The position numbers and the translations under genes are program-made. From Nitrosomonas sp. (GTDB lineage Bacteria > Pseudomonadota > Gammaproteobacteria > Burkholderiales > Nitrosomonadaceae): 64,000 nt of DNA. This document shows positions 55,536-64,000 of this stretch, piece after piece. Numbering within the stretch: the first letter of the stretch is position 1; each line of letters opens with the position of its first letter. A model generated the notes under the pieces. It ran no database searches and was not told the DNA's origin. It saw only the letters and a list, made by a program, of their open reading frames with translations. The stretch is taken from assembly GCA_024281825.1 (NCBI GenBank), contig JAMWZY010000004.1, forward strand, positions 165,013 through 229,012, written 5' to 3'.

Positions 55536-58500
55536 ATGAGCTATTCATTCACCGAGAAAAAGCGCATTCGTAAAAGTTTTGCTAAACGTGCAAGTGTACT
55601 ACCGATTCCATTTCTCCTTGCAACTCAACTGGAATCTTACGCTGCTTTCTTACAAGAAAAAATGCTACCGAATAAACGTAAGAACCAGGGACTTCAAGCT
55701 GCTTTTAATTCAATTTTTCCGATTGAGAGTCATACCAAAAATGCGCGACTGGATTTTATAAGTTATGAACTAGGATTGCCTGTATTTGATGTCAAGGAAT
55801 GCCAGCAGCGCGGCCTCACTTATGCGTCACCACTAAGGGCGCGCGTGAGATTGACAATTATGGATAAAGAGTCTTCGAAGCCAATTGTCAAAGAAGTCAA
55901 AGAGCAGGAAGTCTATATGGGGGAAATCCCTCTGATGACGGAAACAGGTTCGTTTGTGATTAATGGCACGGAGCGAGTGATTGTATCGCAGTTGCACCGC
56001 TCTCCCGGAGTATTTTTCGAGCATGATCGCGGTAAAACGCATTCATCAGGAAAATTGTTATTTTCGGCACGCATTATTCCCTACCGTGGTTCTTGGCTAG
56101 ATTTTGAATTTGACCCTAAAGATTGTCTCTACTTTAGGATAGATCGTCGCCGTAAAATGCCTGTCACTACGTTATTGAAAGCTATTGGTTGTGCGGTTGA
56201 ACAAATACTCGAAGAATTTTTCATATTCGATTGCTTCTATCTTTCTGATAAGGGTATTCAATTTGAATTGGTGCCAGAGCGATTAAGAGGTGAAGTGGCG
56301 AGCTTTGATATTGTTGCAAAAAATAAGAGTGTGATTGTTGAGAAGAACAAGCGCATTACAGCCAAGCATATTCGTGAAATGCAAGAAATGGGCATTAAAC
56401 AACTAGATGTGCCAGAAGATTTTTTGCTCGGCAGGGTTCTTGCGCAACACATAGTTGATAAGGAAACTGGTGAAATTGTAGCTTCAGCTAACGATGAAAT
56501 TACAGAAGAGTTATTAACTAAGCTACGAAAGGCTAATATCAAGAAAATTAATACACTATACATCAATGACTTGAACTACGGTGCATATATTTCTCAAACA
56601 CTCCGAATCGATGAAACTGCCGATGAAATGGCTGCACAGGTTGCAATTTATCGCATGATGCGTCCTGGAGAGCCACCTACGGAAGAAGCTGTTAAGGCGC
56701 TGTTTTATGGATTATTTTATTCCGAAGAGCGGTATGATTTATCCGTTGTGGGAAGAATGAAGTTCAATCGCAGAGTGGGACGCACCGAATTAGAGGGATC
56801 CTCCACGCTATCCAATGAAGATATCATTGCAGTCATTAAAATTTTAGTAGAATTGCGTAACGGTCGTGGTGAAATTGACGACATTGATCATCTAGGAAAT
56901 CGACGCGTTCGTTCAGTAGGTGAATTGGCAGAAAATCAGTTCAGATCTGGTTTAGTTCGTGTAGAACGCGCAGTAAAAGAACGCCTCAGTCAAGCAGAGT
57001 CGGATAATTTAATGCCGCATGACTTGATCAATGCAAAACCAGTTTCTGCGGCAGCACGCGAATTTTTTGGCTCGAGCCAATTGTCTCAATTTATGGATCA
57101 AACTAACCCTCTTTCTGAAATAACCCATAAACGACGTATTTCGGCTTTAGGGCCGGGAGGGTTAACGCGTGAAAGGGCTGGATTTGAAGTTCGAGATGTT
57201 CATCCGACGCATTATGGTCGAGTATGTCCTATTGAAACACCTGAAGGGCCAAACATTGGCCTTATTAATTCATTGGCGCTTTATGCGAGAACTAATGATT
57301 ATGGGTTTATAGAAACTCCTTACAGAAGGGTGGAAGGTGGCCAAGTAACGAAGCAGATTGACTATCTTTCTGCCATTGAAGAAGGTAATTTTGTTATTGC
57401 ACAAGCAAACGCGGAATTAGATGAAAAGAATCGATTCATCAGTGAAATTGTTTCTTGTCGAAATAAGAATGAATTTACCCTCTCTACTCCTGATCGCATT
57501 GAATATGTTGATGTTGCACCTGCACAGATCGTTTCGGTTGCGGCGTCGCTGATTCCTTTCCTGGAACACGATGATGCAAATCGTGCGCTCATGGGATCTA
57601 ACATGCAGCGCCAAGCTGTTCCTTGTTTACGTGCAGAAAAGCCTCTTGTAGGTACCGGAATTGAACGGGTGGTTGCAATTCACTCAGGTACGACGGTTCG
57701 TGCGCGACGTGGTGGGATTGTCGATTATGTTGATGCTGGACGGATTGTGATTCGAGTCAATGATGATGAAACCATTGTTGGTGAAGTGGGTGTGGATATT
57801 TATAATTTAACAAAATATACACGTTCCAATCAAAATACCAATATTAATCAGAGGCCTCTGGTTAAGATCGGTAACAAAATCGATAAAGATGATGTGATTG
57901 CGGATGGTGCTTCGACTGACTTGGGTGAGCTGGCACTGGGGCAAAATATGCTCGTAGCATTTATGCCATGGAATGGCTACAACTTTGAGGATTCTATCCT
58001 TATTTCTGAACGTATTGTTGCTGAAGATCGTTTTACTTCTATTCATATCGAGGAATTATCGGTTGTTAGTAGGGACACCAAGCTGGGTACCGAAGAAATT
58101 ACTGCGGACATTCCTAATCTCTCTGAGAATCAACTTGGTCGACTTGATGAATCAGGAATTGTCTATATTGGGGCAGAGGTTGAAGCCGGTGATGTATTGG
58201 TCGGTAAAGTGACACCTAAAGGTGAAACACAACTTACACCGGAAGAAAAACTATTACGCGCCATTTTTGGTGAAAAAGCGTCTGATGTAAAAGATACATC
58301 TTTGCGTGTTCCATCAGGCATTTCAGGGACTGTCATTGATGTGCAAGTATTCACACGGGAAGGAATACAGCGCGATAAGCGTGCGCAGCAAATTATTGAT
58401 GATGAGCTTGCAAAATATAAAAAAGATTTGGCAGATCAAATGCGGATTATGGAACAGGATGCATTTGAGCGTCTCGAGCGCTTATTAGTCGGTAAGGTCG

Positions 58501-59609
58501 CTACGGGCGGGCCACAAAAATTGGGTAAAGGTAAGGAGGTTACTTCTGAATATTTGCGAAGCTTTGATCCGCATTTTTGGTTTGATATTCGATTAGCAGA
58601 TGAGGAAGCCAGCATACAGCTCGAACAAGTACGTGAAAGTGTTGCACAAAAGCGTAAAACATTTGATGTGGCTTTTGAAGAAAAGAAAAAGAAATTGACT
58701 CAAGGAGATGAGTTAGCACCCGGCGTACAAAAAATGGTAAAAATTTATATTGCCGTTAAGCGTCGACTGCAACCGGGGGATAAAATGGCAGGTCGCCACG
58801 GTAATAAAGGTGTTGTGTCAAAAATCGTTCCTTTGGAGGATATGCCTTATATGGCTGATGGAACACCTGTTGATGTGGTATTGAATCCACTCGGTGTTCC
58901 CTCACGAATGAATGTAGGACAGATTCTTGAAGTGCATCTGGGCTGGGCAGCTAAAGGCCTTGGGAAAAGGATCGATGAAATGTTGAGAATGGAAGAGAAT
59001 ACCCGAGAAATCAGGGGATTCCTTGATAAAATTTATAACTCAGGTGGTAATAAGGAAAATATTTCTGCGTTAAATGATAACGAAATTTTGTCACTTGCTG
59101 AGAACTTAAAAGAGGGTGTTCCTTTTGCAACGCCGGTATTCGATGGCGCCACCGAGGGTGAAATTAAAGATATGTTGGAATTGGCGGGGTTGCCAAGGTC
59201 AGGCCAAATTACCTTATATGATGGCCGTACGGGCGAAGTGTTTGATCGATCCGTAACGGTAGGATATATGCACGTTCTGAAATTGCACCATTTGGTGGAT
59301 GACAAAATGCACGCTCGTTCAACGGGGCCTTACAGCTTGGTTACACAACAACCATTAGGTGGAAAGGCGCAATTTGGTGGGCAGCGTTTTGGTGAGATGG
59401 AGGTTTGGGCGTTAGAAGCTTATGGCGCTGCTTATACATTACAAGAAATGCTGACAGTGAAATCTGATGATGTAACTGGGCGAACCAAAGTATATGAAAG
59501 TATTGTTAAGGGGGATCATAAAATTGACGCAGGAATGCCAGAATCGTTTAATGTGTTAGTTAAAGAGATTCGGTCATTGGGAATGGATATTGATTTGGAA
59601 CAGCATTAA
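55536..59609 (+). CDS. rpoB: RNA polymerase beta subunit
   Basis: A 1357-residue beta subunit, a usual length for betaproteobacteria. The rifampicin-binding region [27 protein letters not shown] (about 510-540) is wild type in look; the Mg2+/NTP-contact lysines in [14 protein letters not shown] and the C-terminal clamp segment [25 protein letters not shown] are present. CGGAGAAAATTC precedes the ATG. It follows the attenuator-like hairpin. Frame is intact throughout. Confidence 0.98.
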   Translation: MSYSFTEKKRIRKSFAKRASVLPIPFLLATQLESYAAFLQEKMLPNKRKNQGLQAAFNSIFPIESHTKNARLDFISYELGLPVFDVKECQQRGLTYASPLRARVRLTIMDKESSKPIVKEVKEQEVYMGEIPLMTETGSFVINGTERVIVSQLHRSPGVFFEHDRGKTHSSGKLLFSARIIPYRGSWLDFEFDPKDCLYFRIDRRRKMPVTTLLKAIGCAVEQILEEFFIFDCFYLSDKGIQFELVPERLRGEVASFDIVAKNKSVIVEKNKRITAKHIREMQEMGIKQLDVPEDFLLGRVLAQHIVDKETGEIVASANDEITEELLTKLRKANIKKINTLYINDLNYGAYISQTLRIDETADEMAAQVAIYRMMRPGEPPTEEAVKALFYGLFYSEERYDLSVVGRMKFNRRVGRTELEGSSTLSNEDIIAVIKILVELRNGRGEIDDIDHLGNRRVRSVGELAENQFRSGLVRVERAVKERLSQAESDNLMPHDLINAKPVSAAAREFFGSSQLSQFMDQTNPLSEITHKRRISALGPGGLTRERAGFEVRDVHPTHYGRVCPIETPEGPNIGLINSLALYARTNDYGFIETPYRRVEGGQVTKQIDYLSAIEEGNFVIAQANAELDEKNRFISEIVSCRNKNEFTLSTPDRIEYVDVAPAQIVSVAASLIPFLEHDDANRALMGSNMQRQAVPCLRAEKPLVGTGIERVVAIHSGTTVRARRGGIVDYVDAGRIVIRVNDDETIVGEVGVDIYNLTKYTRSNQNTNINQRPLVKIGNKIDKDDVIADGASTDLGELALGQNMLVAFMPWNGYNFEDSILISERIVAEDRFTSIHIEELSVVSRDTKLGTEEITADIPNLSENQLGRLDESGIVYIGAEVEAGDVLVGKVTPKGETQLTPEEKLLRAIFGEKASDVKDTSLRVPSGISGTVIDVQVFTREGIQRDKRAQQIIDDELAKYKKDLADQMRIMEQDAFERLERLLVGKVATGGPQKLGKGKEVTSEYLRSFDPHFWFDIRLADEEASIQLEQVRESVAQKRKTFDVAFEEKKKKLTQGDELAPGVQKMVKIYIAVKRRLQPGDKMAGRHGNKGVVSKIVPLEDMPYMADGTPVDVVLNPLGVPSRMNVGQILEVHLGWAAKGLGKRIDEMLRMEENTREIRGFLDKIYNSGGNKENISALNDNEILSLAENLKEGVPFATPVFDGATEGEIKDMLELAGLPRSGQITLYDGRTGEVFDRSVTVGYMHVLKLHHLVDDKMHARSTGPYSLVTQQPLGGKAQFGGQRFGEMEVWALEAYGAAYTLQEMLTVKSDDVTGRTKVYESIVKGDHKIDAGMPESFNVLVKEIRSLGMDIDLEQH

Positions 59610-59721
59610 TTGTTGACGATGACACAAATGCAGTTGTGCTAGTTGGAACTGTACTGCATTCTCTGATTACTATCTAAATTATAACAAGAATCAATATTGT
59701 CCCTGATTATGGGAGTGACAA

Positions 59722-62700
59722 ATGAAAGCACTGCTAGACTTATTTAAACAGGTTGTTCAAAAGGAAGAATTTGACGCCATTAAAATTGGATTGGCGTCTC
59801 CAGAGAAGATTCGCTCATGGTCATATGGTGAAGTTAAGAAACCAGAAACTATCAACTATCGTACATTTAAACCGGAAAGAGATGGTTTGTTTTGTGCCAA
59901 AATTTTTGGCCCAGTCAAGGATTACGAATGTTTATGTGGAAAATATAAGCGTCTCAAGCACCGAGGTGTTATATGTGAAAAATGCGGCGTTGAAGTAACT
60001 TTATCTAAAGTTCGTCGAGAACGTATGGGGCATATTGAACTAGCCACCCCAGTTTCACATATTTGGTTCTTAAAATCATTACCTTCTCGTCTGGGTATGG
60101 TATTGGATATGACTTTGCGTGATATCGAACGGGTATTATATTTTGAAGCATATGTTGTAACTGATCCCGGTTTCACACCGCTATCTCGATGTCAATTGCT
60201 TACTGAAGACGATTATCTTATTAAAACCGAAGAATACGGTGATGACTTTAGTGCCAGCATGGGGGCAGAAGGAATTCGTGATTTATTAAGTAATCTAGAC
60301 ATTACCGCTGAGATCGAAAGTCTGCGTAAAGAAATTGAAAGTACTGGTTCGGAAACAAAAATTAAGAAAATTTCCAAACGGCTTAAGCTGCTAGAGGCAT
60401 TTAATAAATCAGGCATTAAACCGCAATGGATGATCCTAACGGTACTCCCAGTATTGCCTCCAGATTTACGGCCTTTGGTGCCGCTGGATGGTGGTCGTTT
60501 TGCAACTTCTGACCTTAATGATTTGTATCGACGTGTTATTAATCGTAATAATCGCTTAAAACGCTTGCTTGAATTAAAAGCGCCAGAGATTATTGTACGT
60601 AATGAAAAACGTATGTTGCAAGAAGCCGTAGATTCGCTGCTTGATAATGGTCGTCGCGGTAAAGCGATGACGGGCGCCAATAAACGTGCACTCAAATCCC
60701 TTGCTGATATGATTAAAGGTAAAGGCGGTCGTTTTCGTCAAAATCTGCTGGGTAAACGTGTCGACTATTCAGGCCGTTCGGTTATCGTGGTAGGACCGCA
60801 ACTCAAACTGCATCAGTGTGGTTTACCTAAGAAAATGGCACTTGAATTATTCAAGCCATTTATCTTCAATAAACTAGAGCTTATGGGGATTGCTAGTACC
60901 ATAAAAGCCGCGAAACGTGAGGTTGAGAATGAAACTCCTGTCGTTTGGGATATCCTGGAGGATGTCATTCGTGAGCATCCGGTGATGCTCAATCGGGCAC
61001 CTACGTTGCATCGCTTGGGGATTCAGGCTTTTGAACCTGTTTTAATTGAAGGTAAAGCCATACAATTGCATCCATTGGTGTGTGCTGCATTTAATGCGGA
61101 CTTTGACGGTGATCAAATGGCCGTTCATGTGCCTCTTTCATTAGAAGCGCAAATGGAATGCCGTACCTTAATGATGTCAACCAATAATGTGTTATCTCCT
61201 GCTAATGGCGAACCGATCATTGTACCTTCGCAGGATATTGTTCTTGGGTTGTATTACACCACAAGAGAAAAAGTAGGGGCGCAAGGCGAGGGTATGTTAT
61301 TTCAGAATGTGGATGAAGTATCACGCGCCTATGAAAGTCGTCGCGTCGAATTAAATGCAAAAATAACTGTGCGCATTAAAGAATATGATAAAAATAGTGA
61401 GAATGAAATCATTGAAAAAAATAGCCGATATGAAACCACTGTAGGGCGTGCGTTATTGTTTGAAATTTTTCCACCGGGAATGCCTTTTTCTTTACTAAAT
61501 GCTACGCTTAAGAAAAAAGAAATTTCTAAACTGATCAATGCTAGCTTCAGGCGATGCGGGTTGCGAGAAGCCGTAATTTTTGCAGACAAGCTCATGTATG
61601 CTGGATTTACCTATGCAACTCGTGCCGGTATTTCAATTTGTGCGGATGATATGCTCGTGCCGGTAGAAAAAGGCGATATTATTGCTGCGGCAGAAAAAGA
61701 GGTGAAAGAAATTGAAGGACAATATGTTTCTGGGCTAGTGACACAAGGGGAACGATATAATAAGGTAGTGGATATTTGGGGGCGTGCGGGTGACCAAGTT
61801 GCAAAAGCAATGATGAATCAGCTGGGTGTGGAACCTGTGCTGGATCGAATAACCAATAAAATTCAATCCGACAGTAAAGGTGGACCAGTCACGCAAGAAT
61901 CATTTAATTCTATTTATATGATGGCTGACTCAGGTGCACGCGGTTCAGCAGCACAAATCCGACAGTTATCTGGTATGCGTGGATTAATGGCGAAGCCTGA
62001 TGGCTCGATTATCGAGACGCCCATTACGGCTAATTTTCGTGAAGGCCTGAACGTGTTGCAATACTTTATCTCAACTCATGGTGCACGTAAGGGACTGGCA
62101 GATACAGCTTTAAAAACAGCAAATTCAGGTTATTTAACACGTCGTTTGGTGGATGTCACGCAAGATTTAGTGGTTACTGAAGATGATTGTGATACAGGAA
62201 ATGGCGTTGTAATGAAAGCCTTAGTTGAGGGTGGGGAAATAATTGAACCGTTGCGTGAAAGGATTCTTGGTAGAGTTGTGGTGACAGACATTATTAATCT
62301 TGAAAATCAAAGTGTCATTTTCACTTCAGGTACTTTACTGGATGAAGACGCGGTAGATTTGATTGAATCGATGGGCATTGATGAAGTCAAAGTACGCACG
62401 CCACTAACGTGCGAGACACGCTATGGTCTATGTGCAAAATGTTATGGACGAGATTTAGGCCGTGGTAGCTTAGTCAATGTGGGTGAAGCTGTGGGTGTTA
62501 TCGCTGCGCAATCAATCGGTGAACCTGGTACACAGCTGACAATGCGTACGTTTCATATTGGTGGTGCTGCATCTCGAACTGCTGTTGTCAGTAAAGTTGA
62601 AAGTAAGTCAAGCGGTACCGTACATTATTCTTCTACCATGCGGTATGTGACAAATGCGCAAAATGAACTAATTGCAATTTCTCGAAGTGGCGAAATTATT

Positions 62701-63924
62701 ATTCAAGATGAAAGTGGGCGGGAGCGTGAAAGACATAAAGCTTCTTATGGCGCTACTTTGCTAGTGCGTAATGGAGAAACTGTTAAAGCAGGTCAAATTT
62801 TGACTTCGTGGGATCCCCATACACGTCCGATTATTACCGAATATGCGGGTAAAGTTCGTTTCGAGAATGTTGAGGAGGGCGTAACCGTTGCAAAACAAAT
62901 TGATGAAGTTACTGGATTGTCTACTTTGGTAGTGATAGATCCAAAACGTCGTGGTGTAGCACAATCCAAGGGATTGCGTCCGCTTGTTAAATTTTTAGAT
63001 GATGATGGCAATGAAATTAAGATAGTTGGTAGCAATCAATCTGTTGGTATTACATTCCAGATCGGCTGTATTATTACAGTACGTGATGGTCAGCAAGTAA
63101 GCGTAGGTGAAGTTTTGGCAAGAATTCCACAAGAAACGTCTAAAACGAGGGATATTACTGGTGGCTTGCCTCGAGTAGCAGAATTGTTCGAAGCAAGATC
63201 ACCCAAAGATGCCGGCTTGTTGGCTGAAGTGACAGGAATTGTTTCTTTCGGTAAGGATACAAAAGGTAAACAAAGGCTTGTTATTACAGATCTTGAGGGC
63301 GCTATGCATGAATATCTGATTCCCAAAGATAAGCACGTTATGGCCCATGATGGTCAAGTGGTTAATAAAGGCGAAGTGATTGTCGATGGGCCGGCTGATC
63401 CTCGTGATATCTTGCGTTTGCAAGGTGTTGAGGCTTTAGCGCGATATATTACCGATGAGGTCCAGGATGTTTATCGCTTACAGGGTGTTAGGATCAATGA
63501 TAAGCATATCGAAGTTATTGTGCGTCAGATGCTAAGAAGAGTTCAAATCACTAATGCTGGAGACTCAGCATTTATACCAGGTGAACAAGTTGAGCGCGCG
63601 GATTTACTGAATGAGAATGAACATTTAATCAGTAAAGGAAAAGTCCCTGCAACCTATGAATTTATGTTGTTAGGTATTACTAAAGCATCATTATCGACAG
63701 ATTCATTTATTTCTGCGGCATCATTCCAAGAAACGACGCGCGTATTGACGGAAGCAGCAATTATGGGTAAAAAAGACGAGTTACGTGGGCTCAAAGAGAA
63801 TGTTATTGTTGGAAGACTTGTTCCTGCCGGAACAGGGTTGTCATTCCACAATAAACGTAAGAGTCAAAACAAAACTCCAGAGTTGGGAATTGAATTAGAG
63901 GTATCGGTTGATAATGCTGTATAA
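59722..63924 (+). CDS. rpoC: RNA polymerase beta-prime subunit
   Basis: A 1400-residue beta-prime subunit. The N-terminal zinc ribbon has [20 protein letters not shown] (about 70-90). The catalytic Mg2+ loop [12 protein letters not shown] lies near residue 458-469, the second zinc site includes [15 protein letters not shown], and the trigger loop [15 protein letters not shown] follows. GGGAGTGACAA lies before the ATG, 112 bp after rpoB. The frame is intact, which contrasts with tuf 8 kb upstream. Confidence 0.98.
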   Translation: MKALLDLFKQVVQKEEFDAIKIGLASPEKIRSWSYGEVKKPETINYRTFKPERDGLFCAKIFGPVKDYECLCGKYKRLKHRGVICEKCGVEVTLSKVRRERMGHIELATPVSHIWFLKSLPSRLGMVLDMTLRDIERVLYFEAYVVTDPGFTPLSRCQLLTEDDYLIKTEEYGDDFSASMGAEGIRDLLSNLDITAEIESLRKEIESTGSETKIKKISKRLKLLEAFNKSGIKPQWMILTVLPVLPPDLRPLVPLDGGRFATSDLNDLYRRVINRNNRLKRLLELKAPEIIVRNEKRMLQEAVDSLLDNGRRGKAMTGANKRALKSLADMIKGKGGRFRQNLLGKRVDYSGRSVIVVGPQLKLHQCGLPKKMALELFKPFIFNKLELMGIASTIKAAKREVENETPVVWDILEDVIREHPVMLNRAPTLHRLGIQAFEPVLIEGKAIQLHPLVCAAFNADFDGDQMAVHVPLSLEAQMECRTLMMSTNNVLSPANGEPIIVPSQDIVLGLYYTTREKVGAQGEGMLFQNVDEVSRAYESRRVELNAKITVRIKEYDKNSENEIIEKNSRYETTVGRALLFEIFPPGMPFSLLNATLKKKEISKLINASFRRCGLREAVIFADKLMYAGFTYATRAGISICADDMLVPVEKGDIIAAAEKEVKEIEGQYVSGLVTQGERYNKVVDIWGRAGDQVAKAMMNQLGVEPVLDRITNKIQSDSKGGPVTQESFNSIYMMADSGARGSAAQIRQLSGMRGLMAKPDGSIIETPITANFREGLNVLQYFISTHGARKGLADTALKTANSGYLTRRLVDVTQDLVVTEDDCDTGNGVVMKALVEGGEIIEPLRERILGRVVVTDIINLENQSVIFTSGTLLDEDAVDLIESMGIDEVKVRTPLTCETRYGLCAKCYGRDLGRGSLVNVGEAVGVIAAQSIGEPGTQLTMRTFHIGGAASRTAVVSKVESKSSGTVHYSSTMRYVTNAQNELIAISRSGEIIIQDESGRERERHKASYGATLLVRNGETVKAGQILTSWDPHTRPIITEYAGKVRFENVEEGVTVAKQIDEVTGLSTLVVIDPKRRGVAQSKGLRPLVKFLDDDGNEIKIVGSNQSVGITFQIGCIITVRDGQQVSVGEVLARIPQETSKTRDITGGLPRVAELFEARSPKDAGLLAEVTGIVSFGKDTKGKQRLVITDLEGAMHEYLIPKDKHVMAHDGQVVNKGEVIVDGPADPRDILRLQGVEALARYITDEVQDVYRLQGVRINDKHIEVIVRQMLRRVQITNAGDSAFIPGEQVERADLLNENEHLISKGKVPATYEFMLLGITKASLSTDSFISAASFQETTRVLTEAAIMGKKDELRGLKENVIVGRLVPAGTGLSFHNKRKSQNKTPELGIELEVSVDNAV

Positions 63925-63970
63925 GTATTACTGAAGGTATTGTTGAGTGAGGAAATTAAAGGGGGTTAAG

Positions 63971-64000
63971 ATGGCTATGAAGTTATGGCTGAGGGTACAG
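63971..64000 (+). CDS. Possible start of a further gene (cut by window end)
   Basis: An ATG at 63971 with a strong purine-rich ribosome site (AAAGGGGG) opens a frame that runs to the window edge for ten codons (MAMKLWLRVQ). It does not match the start of rpsL, the gene that often follows rpoC. Too little is visible to name it. Confidence 0.35.
   Translation, partial: MAMKLWLRVQ

Noticed and set aside
60213-60695. 160-codon frame on the minus strand inside rpoC
   Set aside because: Serine/arginine/leucine-rich shadow of rpoC coding sequence with no ribosome site or homology features.

Overview
The window reads as chromosomal DNA of a betaproteobacterium, most likely a Nitrosomonas-like member of the Nitrosomonadales. 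This rests on gene order (ndk-rlmN-pilW-rodZ-ispG-hisS-yfgM-bamB-der; gpmA-envC-ctpA-moeB; rhodanese-grxC-secB-SH3-gpsA; hupB-tRNAs-ppiD; tRNAs-tuf-tRNA-secE-nusG-rplKAJL-rpoBC), moderate-to-low GC, and the style of the proteins. The genus is an inference. I see no prophage, insertion sequence, CRISPR array or plasmid function.

Layout. 1-4168 (minus): a five-gene surface-glycan-type operon (tandem nucleotidyltransferase, GtrA, GT2, GDPD-like phosphodiesterase, membrane glycosyltransferase) whose last four junctions overlap. 4250-6020: a half-size UPF0016 transporter and an acyltransferase-3. 6046-7778 (minus): roxA-like ribosomal oxygenase and a Tat-type MsrB. 7827-12202: accA-tilS and rmlB-rmlD. 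12274-15391: small lipoprotein, thioesterase and three little-known proteins. 15535-24938: the long ndk-to-der housekeeping run. 25046-31488 (minus): mdh, a copper-radical-oxidase-like protein, ppk1, and a PQQ-type sugar dehydrogenase. 31779-35731: a small possible HTH protein, dapC-dapD and an antiporter. 35849-40192 (minus): gpmA, envC-like, ctpA, moeB. 40467-45827: rhodanese, grxC, secB, SH3 protein, gpsA, hupB, two tRNAs, ppiD. 45824-46618 (minus): fabI. 46726-49939: a peptide-ABC-type binding protein and one permease. 50029-63924: tRNA-Tyr/Gly/Thr, tuf, tRNA-Trp, secE, nusG, rplKAJL, rpoB, rpoC.

How the genes fit together. The right third is the core transcription/translation island. The middle supplies envelope biogenesis and secretion (bamB, secB, secE, ppiD, rodZ, envC, ctpA), isoprenoid, lysine/peptidoglycan (dapC/dapD) and fatty-acid (accA, fabI) synthesis, and tRNA/rRNA modification (tilS, rlmN). 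The left end and rmlBD are devoted to surface polysaccharide.

Most notable observations: (1) tuf (50505-51693) carries about 13 small insertions and deletions while every neighbour is intact; undoing them restores exactly the length of a 396-residue EF-Tu, so consensus error in a duplicated gene must be separated from real decay. (2) A protein made of two complete nucleotidyltransferase domains joined by a proline linker heads a tightly coupled glycan operon. (3) A rhodanese with tyrosine in place of its catalytic cysteine sits next to grxC-secB. (4) A putative exported copper-radical oxidase keeps all five expected active-site residues. Positions and identities come from reading the sequence and from family knowledge; no database search was run.
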